Source: Utricularia gibba
Lineage: Eukaryota; Streptophyta; Magnoliopsida; Lamiales; Lentibulariaceae
Assembly: GCA_002189035.1 (NCBI GenBank)
Contig: NEEC01000185.1
Coordinates: 1 to 20,781 of the forward strand
DNA: 20,781 nucleotides
Direction of reading: 5' to 3'
The translations under genes were made by a program, and so were the position numbers. Shown piece by piece: positions 10,517 through 20,781 of the stretch (its first letter is position 1; each line of letters starts with the position of its first letter). The notes beneath the pieces are model-generated. The model saw only the letters and a list, made by a program, of their open reading frames with translations. It was not told where the DNA came from and did not search any database.

Positions 10517-11574
10517 CATGTGACTTTTTTCCATCTTGATCGCATATCCGATGAAGTTTGACACCATATGTTTTGGCTGTTGATTGATTCAATTAGTTGC
10601 TATGATACTTCTGATTCTTGATGCACCATTCCCATACACCATGTCTCTAGTGGCTATTTGATTCTTTTGCCGTGTATCCCATTTGCATCAATGTCGAGAA
10701 CGAGAAGCACATTCTTAGACGCAGCCACCAAGAAAGGACACCTAAGACACTTTTCGTTGTGGCTTGTTTTTAATATGTCCACAGTTATCGGACAAACGTA
10801 ACTCCAAATTATAATACTTGGAGCTCGAAAAGGGCTTCCCAACAGTGTGCTATGAAGAGCAAGGATCTGCATGTTATGCAAGAGGTGCTTCGCGGACCAG
10901 GATGTGCGACGTAGTCATTTCATTGCGCATCATCATTCGGGGTGCATCCTAAAAATCACACGTGCACGGGATTCATTAAAAATAAATATTTACGCATATC
11001 CAGAGTGTATAACAGTGTTGGGATAAGTGATGCCACGAAATTCATGATGTAGCATGTGACTTTTTTCCAACTTGATCGCATAGTAGATGAATTCTGACAC
11101 CATATGTTGATGCATTTAGTTGCTATGATACTTCTGATTCTTGATGCACCATTCCCGTATACCATGTCTCTAGTGGCTATTTGATTCTTTTGCCTTGTAT
11201 GTTGTTCGCATCAATTTCGAGAACATGAAGCACATTATTAAATGCAGTCACCACGGAATGCCACGTGAGACACCTTTCGTTGTGGCCCTTTTTTAATATG
11301 TCCACAGTTATCGGACAAACGTAACTCCAAATTATAATACTTGGAGCTCGAAAAGGGCTTCCCAACAGTGTGCTATGAAGAGCAAGGATCTGCATGTTAT
11401 GCAAGAGGTGTTTCGCGGACCAGGATGTGCGACGTAGTCATTTCATTGCGCATCACCATTCGGGATGCAGCCGAAAAATCACACGTGCACCGGATTTGTT
11501 AAAAATAAATATTTACGCATATCCTGAGTATACACAGTGTTGGGATAAGTGATGCCACGAAATTCATGATGTAA
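10517..11574. repeat. HOR 11 (A11 10517-11052, B11 11053-11574)
   Basis: A11 is canonical. B11 is 522 bp: one A is lost in TATACAACAGTG near 11531. Confidence 0.96.
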
Positions 11575-12632
11575 CATGTGACTTTTTTCCATCTTGATCG
11601 CATATCCGATGAAGTTTGACACCATATGTTTTGGCTGTTGATTGATTCAATTAGTTGCTATGATACTTCTGATTCTTGATGCACCATTCCCATACACCAT
11701 GTCTCTAGTGGCTATTTGATTCTTTTGCCGTGTATCCCATTTGCATCAATGTCGAGAACGAGAAGCACATTCTTAGACGCAGCCACCAAGAAAGGACACC
11801 TAAGACACTTTTCGTTGTGGCTTGTTTTTAATATGTCCACAGTTATCGGACAAACGTAACTCCAAATTATAATACTTGGAGCTCGAAAAGGGCTTCCCAA
11901 CAGTGTGCTATGAAGAGCAAGGATCTGCATGTTATGCAAGAGGTGCTTCGCGGACCAGGATGTGCGACGTAGTCATTTCATTGCGCATCATCATTCGGGG
12001 TGCATCCTAAAAATCACACGTGCACGGGATTCATTAAAAATAAATATTTACGCATATCCAGAGTGTATAACAGTGTTGGGATAAGTGATGCCACGAAATT
12101 CATGATGTAGCATGTGACTTTTTTCCAACTTGATCGCATAGTAGATGAATTCTGACACCATATGTTGATGCATTTAGTTGCTATGATACTTCTGATTCTT
12201 GATGCACCATTCCCGTATACCATGTCTCTAGTGGCTATTTGATTCTTTTGCCTTGTATGTTGTTCGCATCAATTTCGAGAACATGAAGCACATTATTAAA
12301 TGCAGTCACCACGGAATGCCACGTGAGACACCTTTCGTTGTGGCCCTTTTTTAATATGTCCACAGTTATCGGACAAACGTAACTCCAAATTATAATACTT
12401 GGAGCTCGAAAGGGCTTCCCAACAGTGTGCTATGAAGAGCAAGGATCTGCATGTTATGCAAGAGGTGTTTCGCGGACCAGGATGTGCGACGTAGTCATTT
12501 CATTGCGCATCACCATTCGGGATGCAGCCGAAAAATCACACGTGCACCGGATTTGTTAAAAATAAATATTTACGCATATCCTGAGTATACAACAGTGTTG
12601 GGATAAGTGATGCCACGAAATTCATGATGTAA
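11575..12632. repeat. HOR 12 (A12 11575-12110, B12 12111-12632)
   Basis: A12 is canonical. B12 is 522 bp with a shortened A-run (CGAAAGGG) near 12408, as in B1, B6, B7 and B17. Confidence 0.96.
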
Positions 12633-12920
12633 CATGTGACTTTTTTCCATCTTGATCGCATATCCGATGAAGTTTGACACCATATGTTTTGGCTGTTGAT
12701 TGATTCAATTAGTTGCTATGATACTTCTGATTCTTGATGCACCATTCCCATACACCATGTCTCTAGTGGCTATTTGATTCTTTTGCCGTGTATCCCATTT
12801 GCATCAATGTCGAGAACGAGAAGCACATTCTTAGACGCAGCCACCAAGAAAGGACACCTAAGACACTTTTCGTTGTGGCTTGTTTTTAATATGTCCACAG
12901 TTATCGGACAAACGTAACTC
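12633..12920. repeat. Truncated A monomer (288 bp) at a rearrangement
   Basis: A13 follows the canonical A sequence from its first base to AACGTAACTC and then switches to CCATCTTGATCGC, which is offset 15 of a new A monomer. The net effect is a 274-bp direct duplication of A (offsets 15-288), giving A-A instead of A-B once in the array. Only about 1 bp is shared at the join. The two copies of the 274 bp appear identical, so the event looks recent relative to base substitution. Confidence 0.93.
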
Positions 12921-13965
12921 CCATCTTGATCGCATATCCGATGAAGTTTGACACCATATGTTTTGGCTGTTGATTGATTCAATTAGTTGCTATGATACTT
13001 CTGATTCTTGATGCACCATTCCCATACACCATGTCTCTAGTGGCTATTTGATTCTTTTGCCGTGTATCCCATTTGCATCAATGTCGAGAACGAGAAGCAC
13101 ATTCTTAGACGCAGCCACCAAGAAAGGACACCTAAGACACTTTTCGTTGTGGCTTGTTTTTAATATGTCCACAGTTATCGGACAAACGTAACTCCAAATT
13201 ATAATACTTGGAGCTCGAAAAGGGCTTCCCAACAGTGTGCTATGAAGAGCAAGGATCTGCATGTTATGCAAGAGGTGCTTCGCGGACCAGGATGTGCGAC
13301 GTAGTCATTTCATTGCGCATCATCATTCGGGGTGCATCCTAAAAATCACACGTGCACGGGATTCATTAAAAATAAATATTTACGCATATCCAGAGTGTAT
13401 AACAGTGTTGGGATAAGTGATGCCACGAAATTCATGATGTAGCATGTGACTTTTTTCCAACTTGATCGCATAGTAGATGAATTCTGACACCATATGTTGA
13501 TGCATTTAGTTGCTATGATACTTCTGATTCTTGATGCACCATTCCCGTATACCATGTCTCTAGTGGCTATTTGATTCTTTTGCCTTGTATGTTGTTCGCA
13601 TCAATTTCGAGAACATGAAGCACATTATTAAATGCAGTCACCACGGAATGCCACGTGAGACACCTTTCGTTGTGGCCCTTTTTTAATATGTCCACAGTTA
13701 TCGGACAAACGTAACTCCAAATTATAATACTTGGAGCTCGAAAAGGGCTTCCCAACAGTGTGCTATGAAGAGCAAGGATCTGCATGTTATGCAAGAGGTG
13801 TTTCGCGGACCAGGATGTGCGACGTAGTCATTTCATTGCGCATCACCATTCGGGATGCAGCCGAAAAATCACACGTGCACCGGATTTGTTAAAAATAAAT
13901 ATTTACGCATATCCTGAGTATACAACAGTGTTGGGATAAGTGATGCCACGAAATTCATGATGTAA
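12921..13965. repeat. HOR 13 (A14 12921-13442 lacking first 14 bp, B13 13443-13965)
   Basis: A14 is 522 bp, exactly 536 minus the 14 bases missing at the duplication join. B13 is a full 523 bp. The regular A-B alternation resumes after this unit. Confidence 0.95.
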
Positions 13966-15024
13966 CATGTGACTTTTTTCCATCTTGATCGCATATCCGA
14001 TGAAGTTTGACACCATATGTTTTGGCTGTTGATTGATTCAATTAGTTGCTATGATACTTCTGATTCTTGATGCACCATTCCCATACACCATGTCTCTAGT
14101 GGCTATTTGATTCTTTTGCCGTGTATCCCATTTGCATCAATGTCGAGAACGAGAAGCACATTCTTAGACGCAGCCACCAAGAAAGGACACCTAAGACACT
14201 TTTCGTTGTGGCTTGTTTTTAATATGTCCACAGTTATCGGACAAACGTAACTCCAAATTATAATACTTGGAGCTCGAAAAGGGCTTCCCAACAGTGTGCT
14301 ATGAAGAGCAAGGATCTGCATGTTATGCAAGAGGTGCTTCGCGGACCAGGATGTGCGACGTAGTCATTTCATTGCGCATCATCATTCGGGGTGCATCCTA
14401 AAAATCACACGTGCACGGGATTCATTAAAAATAAATATTTACGCATATCCAGAGTGTATAACAGTGTTGGGATAAGTGATGCCACGAAATTCATGATGTA
14501 GCATGTGACTTTTTTCCAACTTGATCGCATAGTAGATGAATTCTGACACCATATGTTGATGCATTTAGTTGCTATGATACTTCTGATTCTTGATGCACCA
14601 TTCCCGTATACCATGTCTCTAGTGGCTATTTGATTCTTTTGCCTTGTATGTTGTTCGCATCAATTTCGAGAACATGAAGCACATTATTAAATGCAGTCAC
14701 CACGGAATGCCACGTGAGACACCTTTCGTTGTGGCCCTTTTTTAATATGTCCACAGTTATCGGACAAACGTAACTCCAAATTATAATACTTGGAGCTCGA
14801 AAAGGGCTTCCCAACAGTGTGCTATGAAGAGCAAGGATCTGCATGTTATGCAAGAGGTGTTTCGCGGACCAGGATGTGCGACGTAGTCATTTCATTGCGC
14901 ATCACCATTCGGGATGCAGCCGAAAAATCACACGTGCACCGGATTTGTTAAAAATAAATATTTACGCATATCCTGAGTATACAACAGTGTTGGGATAAGT
15001 GATGCCACGAAATTCATGATGTAA
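13966..15024. repeat. HOR 14 (A 536 + B 523), canonical
   Basis: A15 13966-14501 and B14 14502-15024 are both full length with no visible change. Confidence 0.97.
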
Positions 15025-16081
15025 CATGTGACTTTTTTCCATCTTGATCGCATATCCGATGAAGTTTGACACCATATGTTTTGGCTGTTGATTGATTCAA
15101 TTAGTTGCTATGATACTTCTGATTCTTGATGCACCATTCCCATACACCATGTCTCTAGTGGCTATTTGATTCTTTTGCCGTGTATCCCATTTGCATCAAT
15201 GTCGAGAACGAGAAGCACATTCTTAGACGCAGCCACCAAGAAAGGACACCTAAGACACTTTTCGTTGTGGCTTGTTTTTAATATGTCCACAGTTATCGGA
15301 CAAACGTAACTCCAAATTATAATACTTGGAGCTCGAAAAGGGCTTCCCAACAGTGTGCTATGAAGAGCAAGGATCTGCATGTTATGCAAGAGGTGCTTCG
15401 CGGACCAGGATGTGCGACGTAGTCATTTCATTGCGCATCATCATTCGGGGTGCATCCTAAAAATCACACGTGCACGGGATTCATTAAAAATAAATATTTA
15501 CGCATATCCAGAGTGTATAACAGTGTTGGGATAAGTGATGCCACGAAATTCATGATGTAGCATGTGACTTTTTTCCAACTTGATCGCATAGTAGATGAAT
15601 TCTGACACCATATGTTGATGCATTTAGTTGCTATGATACTTCTGATTCTTGATGCACCATTCCCGTATACCATGTCTCTAGTGGCTATTTGATTCTTTTG
15701 CCTTGTATGTTGTTCGCATCAATTTCGAGAACATGAAGCACATTATTAAATGCAGTCACCACGGAATGCCACGTGAGACACCTTTCGTTGTGGCCCTTTT
15801 TTAATATGTCCACAGTTATCGGACAAACGTAACTCCAAATTATAATACTTGGAGCTCGAAAAGGGCTTCCCAACAGTGTGCTATGAAGAGCAAGGATCTG
15901 CATGTTATGCAAGAGGTGTTTCGCGGACCAGGATGTGCGACGTAGTCATTTCATTGCGCATCACATTCGGGATGCAGCCGAAAAATCACACGTGCACGGA
16001 TTTGTTAAAAATAAATATTTACGCATATCCTGAGTATACAACAGTGTTGGGATAAGTGATGCCACGAAATTCATGATGTAA
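15025..16081. repeat. HOR 15 (A16 15025-15560, B15 15561-16081)
   Basis: A16 is canonical. B15 is 521 bp: single Cs are lost in GCATCACCATTCGG and in GCACCGG, the same sites hit in B6/B1 and in B3/B5. Confidence 0.96.
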
Positions 16082-17140
16082 CATGTGACTTTTTTCCATC
16101 TTGATCGCATATCCGATGAAGTTTGACACCATATGTTTTGGCTGTTGATTGATTCAATTAGTTGCTATGATACTTCTGATTCTTGATGCACCATTCCCAT
16201 ACACCATGTCTCTAGTGGCTATTTGATTCTTTTGCCGTGTATCCCATTTGCATCAATGTCGAGAACGAGAAGCACATTCTTAGACGCAGCCACCAAGAAA
16301 GGACACCTAAGACACTTTTCGTTGTGGCTTGTTTTTAATATGTCCACAGTTATCGGACAAACGTAACTCCAAATTATAATACTTGGAGCTCGAAAAGGGC
16401 TTCCCAACAGTGTGCTATGAAGAGCAAGGATCTGCATGTTATGCAAGAGGTGCTTCGCGGACCAGGATGTGCGACGTAGTCATTTCATTGCGCATCATCA
16501 TTCGGGGTGCATCCTAAAAATCACACGTGCACGGGATTCATTAAAAATAAATATTTACGCATATCCAGAGTGTATAACAGTGTTGGGATAAGTGATGCCA
16601 CGAAATTCATGATGTAGCATGTGACTTTTTTCCAACTTGATCGCATAGTAGATGAATTCTGACACCATATGTTGATGCATTTAGTTGCTATGATACTTCT
16701 GATTCTTGATGCACCATTCCCGTATACCATGTCTCTAGTGGCTATTTGATTCTTTTGCCTTGTATGTTGTTCGCATCAATTTCGAGAACATGAAGCACAT
16801 TATTAAATGCAGTCACCACGGAATGCCACGTGAGACACCTTTCGTTGTGGCCCTTTTTTAATATGTCCACAGTTATCGGACAAACGTAACTCCAAATTAT
16901 AATACTTGGAGCTCGAAAAGGGCTTCCCAACAGTGTGCTATGAAGAGCAAGGATCTGCATGTTATGCAAGAGGTGTTTCGCGGACCAGGATGTGCGACGT
17001 AGTCATTTCATTGCGCATCACCATTCGGGATGCAGCCGAAAAATCACACGTGCACCGGATTTGTTAAAAATAAATATTTACGCATATCCTGAGTATACAA
17101 CAGTGTTGGGATAAGTGATGCCACGAAATTCATGATGTAA
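16082..17140. repeat. HOR 16 (A 536 + B 523), canonical
   Basis: A17 16082-16617 and B16 16618-17140 are full length and unchanged. Confidence 0.97.
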
Positions 17141-18198
17141 CATGTGACTTTTTTCCATCTTGATCGCATATCCGATGAAGTTTGACACCATATGTTTTGG
17201 CTGTTGATTGATTCAATTAGTTGCTATGATACTTCTGATTCTTGATGCACCATTCCCATACACCATGTCTCTAGTGGCTATTTGATTCTTTTGCCGTGTA
17301 TCCCATTTGCATCAATGTCGAGAACGAGAAGCACATTCTTAGACGCAGCCACCAAGAAAGGACACCTAAGACACTTTTCGTTGTGGCTTGTTTTTAATAT
17401 GTCCACAGTTATCGGACAAACGTAACTCCAAATTATAATACTTGGAGCTCGAAAAGGGCTTCCCAACAGTGTGCTATGAAGAGCAAGGATCTGCATGTTA
17501 TGCAAGAGGTGCTTCGCGGACCAGGATGTGCGACGTAGTCATTTCATTGCGCATCATCATTCGGGGTGCATCCTAAAAATCACACGTGCACGGGATTCAT
17601 TAAAAATAAATATTTACGCATATCCAGAGTGTATAACAGTGTTGGGATAAGTGATGCCACGAAATTCATGATGTAGCATGTGACTTTTTTCCAACTTGAT
17701 CGCATAGTAGATGAATTCTGACACCATATGTTGATGCATTTAGTTGCTATGATACTTCTGATTCTTGATGCACCATTCCCGTATACCATGTCTCTAGTGG
17801 CTATTTGATTCTTTTGCCTTGTATGTTGTTCGCATCAATTTCGAGAACATGAAGCACATTATTAAATGCAGTCACCACGGAATGCCACGTGAGACACCTT
17901 TCGTTGTGGCCCTTTTTTAATATGTCCACAGTTATCGGACAAACGTAACTCCAAATTATAATACTTGGAGCTCGAAAGGGCTTCCCAACAGTGTGCTATG
18001 AAGAGCAAGGATCTGCATGTTATGCAAGAGGTGTTTCGCGGACCAGGATGTGCGACGTAGTCATTTCATTGCGCATCACCATTCGGGATGCAGCCGAAAA
18101 ATCACACGTGCACCGGATTTGTTAAAAATAAATATTTACGCATATCCTGAGTATACAACAGTGTTGGGATAAGTGATGCCACGAAATTCATGATGTAA
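17141..18198. repeat. HOR 17 (A18 17141-17676, B17 17677-18198)
   Basis: A18 is canonical. B17 is 522 bp because of the shortened A-run CGAAAGGG near 17974. Confidence 0.96.
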
Positions 18199-19255
18199 CA
18201 TGTGACTTTTTTCCATCTTGATCGCATATCCGATGAAGTTTGACACCATATGTTTTGGCTGTTGATTGATTCAATTAGTTGCTATGATACTTCTGATTCT
18301 TGATGCACCATTCCCATACACCATGTCTCTAGTGGCTATTTGATTCTTTTGCCGTGTATCCCATTTGCATCAATGTCGAGAACGAGAAGCACATTCTTAG
18401 ACGCAGCCACCAAGAAAGGACACCTAAGACACTTTTCGTTGTGGCTTGTTTTTAATATGTCCACAGTTATCGGACAAACGTAACTCCAAATTATAATACT
18501 TGGAGCTCGAAAAGGGCTTCCCAACAGTGTGCTATGAAGAGCAAGGATCTGCATGTTATGCAAGAGGTGCTTCGCGGACCAGGATGTGCGACGTAGTCAT
18601 TTCATTGCGCATCATCATTCGGGGTGCATCCTAAAAATCACACGTGCACGGGATTCATTAAAAATAAATATTTACGCATATCCAGAGTGTATAACAGTGT
18701 TGGGATAAGTGATGCCACGAAATTCATGATGTAGCATGTGACTTTTTTCCAACTTGATCGCATAGTAGATGAATTCTGACACCATATGTTGATGCATTTA
18801 GTTGCTATGATACTTCTGATTCTTGATGCACCATTCCCGTATACCATGTCTCTAGTGGCTATTTGATTCTTTTGCCTTGTATGTTGTTCGCATCAATTTC
18901 GAGAACATGAAGCACATTATTAAATGCAGTCACCACGGAATGCCACGTGAGACACCTTTCGTTGTGGCCCTTTTTTAATATGTCCACAGTTATCGGACAA
19001 ACGTAACTCCAAATTATAATACTTGGAGCTCGAAAAGGGCTTCCCAACAGTGTGCTATGAAGAGCAAGGATCTGCATGTTATGCAAGAGGTGTTTCGCGG
19101 ACCAGGATGTGCGACGTAGTCATTTCATTGCGCATCACCATTCGGGATGCAGCCGAAAAATCACACGTGCACCGGATTTTAAAAATAAATATTTACGCAT
19201 ATCCTGAGTATACAACAGTGTTGGGATAAGTGATGCCACGAAATTCATGATGTAA
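18199..19255. repeat. HOR 18 (A19 18199-18734, B18 18735-19255)
   Basis: A19 is canonical. B18 is 521 bp and has the same GGATTTTAAAA 2-bp loss as B7, about 11.9 kb away. Confidence 0.96.
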
Positions 19256-20314
19256 CATGTGACTTTTTTCCATCTTGATCGCATATCCGATGAAGTTTGA
19301 CACCATATGTTTTGGCTGTTGATTGATTCAATTAGTTGCTATGATACTTCTGATTCTTGATGCACCATTCCCATACACCATGTCTCTAGTGGCTATTTGA
19401 TTCTTTTGCCGTGTATCCCATTTGCATCAATGTCGAGAACGAGAAGCACATTCTTAGACGCAGCCACCAAGAAAGGACACCTAAGACACTTTTCGTTGTG
19501 GCTTGTTTTTAATATGTCCACAGTTATCGGACAAACGTAACTCCAAATTATAATACTTGGAGCTCGAAAAGGGCTTCCCAACAGTGTGCTATGAAGAGCA
19601 AGGATCTGCATGTTATGCAAGAGGTGCTTCGCGGACCAGGATGTGCGACGTAGTCATTTCATTGCGCATCATCATTCGGGGTGCATCCTAAAAATCACAC
19701 GTGCACGGGATTCATTAAAAATAAATATTTACGCATATCCAGAGTGTATAACAGTGTTGGGATAAGTGATGCCACGAAATTCATGATGTAGCATGTGACT
19801 TTTTTCCAACTTGATCGCATAGTAGATGAATTCTGACACCATATGTTGATGCATTTAGTTGCTATGATACTTCTGATTCTTGATGCACCATTCCCGTATA
19901 CCATGTCTCTAGTGGCTATTTGATTCTTTTGCCTTGTATGTTGTTCGCATCAATTTCGAGAACATGAAGCACATTATTAAATGCAGTCACCACGGAATGC
20001 CACGTGAGACACCTTTCGTTGTGGCCCTTTTTTAATATGTCCACAGTTATCGGACAAACGTAACTCCAAATTATAATACTTGGAGCTCGAAAAGGGCTTC
20101 CCAACAGTGTGCTATGAAGAGCAAGGATCTGCATGTTATGCAAGAGGTGTTTCGCGGACCAGGATGTGCGACGTAGTCATTTCATTGCGCATCACCATTC
20201 GGGATGCAGCCGAAAAATCACACGTGCACCGGATTTGTTAAAAATAAATATTTACGCATATCCTGAGTATACAACAGTGTTGGGATAAGTGATGCCACGA
20301 AATTCATGATGTAA
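19256..20314. repeat. HOR 19 (A 536 + B 523), canonical
   Basis: A20 19256-19791 and B19 19792-20314 are full length and unchanged. Confidence 0.97.
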
Positions 20315-20781
20315 CATGTGACTTTTTTCCATCTTGATCGCATATCCGATGAAGTTTGACACCATATGTTTTGGCTGTTGATTGATTCAATTAGTTGCTA
20401 TGATACTTCTGATTCTTGATGCACCATTCCCATACACCATGTCTCTAGTGGCTATTTGATTCTTTTGCCGTGTATCCCATTTGCATCAATGTCGAGAAAC
20501 GAGAAGCACATTCTTAGACGCAGCCACCAAGAAAGGACACCTAAGACACTTTTCGTTGTGGCTTGTTTTTAATATGTCCACAGTTATCGGACAAACGTAA
20601 CTCCAAATTATAATACTTGGAGCTCGAAAAGGGCTTCCCAACAGTGTGCTATGAAGAGCAAGGATCTGCATGTTATGCAAGAGGTGCTTCGCGGACCAGG
20701 ATGTGCGACGTAGTCATTTCATTGCGCATCATCATTCGGGGTGCATCCTAAAAATCACACGTGCACGGGATTTCATTAAAA
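20315..20781. repeat. Partial A monomer at the right edge
   Basis: A21 runs to offset about 465 of A, and the window stops in ATTCATTAAAA. It has two extra bases, an A in GTCGAGAAACGAG (about 20497-20499) and a T in GGGATTTCATT (about 20771-20773). These are the only insertions noticed in the window. Confidence 0.94.

Larger units (their letters stand above)
1..20781. repeat. Satellite DNA array, 1,059-bp A-B higher-order repeat
   Basis: The same sequence recurs head to tail through the whole window, always in the same orientation. Landmarks such as CATGTGACTTTTTTCC mark monomer starts and alternate in spacing between 536 bp (A to B) and 523 bp (B to A). That gives a 1,059-bp dimeric unit repeated about 19.6 times. 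A ends in GATGTAG and B in GATGTAA. Just after the start, A has CCATCTTG and B has CCAACTTG. No unique DNA is seen at either end, so the real array probably continues beyond the window. Long homogeneous arrays with a dimeric higher-order period are known for eukaryotic satellites kept uniform by unequal crossing-over and gene conversion. Function (centromere, heterochromatin or subtelomere) cannot be told from sequence alone. The family is not recognised. Confidence 0.97.

Noticed and set aside
1-20781. CRISPR array or mobile-element cluster
   Set aside because: The units are about 530 bp with no short repeat-spacer pattern, and no transposase, terminal inverted repeats or target-site duplications are seen.

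Overview
The whole 20,781-base window is one tandem satellite array. I see no credible protein-coding gene, RNA gene, transposon or single-copy flank. The repeat is a two-part higher-order repeat (HOR) of 1,059 bp. It is built from two related monomers in strict alternation: type A (536 bp) and type B (523 bp). By hand alignment A and B are about 91% identical (about 45 substitutions plus one 13-bp length difference). Copies of the same type are close to identical along the array. This is the signature of eukaryotic satellite DNA, as found in centromeric, pericentromeric or subtelomeric heterochromatin. GC is about 42%. I do not recognise the family. A plant is plausible because monomers near 3 x 176 bp are common there, but the sequence does not prove a host.

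Layout. Positions 1-2613 (HOR 1, HOR 2 and A3) hold the same A-B series but carry about 41 short deletions. Positions 2614-8250 are regular A-B repeats. Positions 8251-8575 are a scrambled block made of short monomer pieces with many skips, including one strongly shortened monomer. Positions 8576-12920 are regular again, ending in a truncated A monomer. At 12920/12921 a 274-bp segment of A is tandemly duplicated, which breaks the A-B rhythm once. Positions 12921-20781 are the most regular part and end inside an A monomer. Two extra bases appear in the last 300 positions.

Within the monomer, a 121-bp core is identical in A and B, although about 10 differences would be expected there. It contains a 22-bp dyad with 6-bp arms. 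The only clean structural break in the array falls inside the left arm of that dyad. Two B copies carry patches of A-type sequence, which fits gene conversion or template mixing. Many open frames of 60-90 codons exist, but they are by-products of repetition: the A/B differences inside them mostly change the amino acid. The small deletions in regular parts fall almost only in the 3' half of B, a pattern that could be assembly error or real variation.
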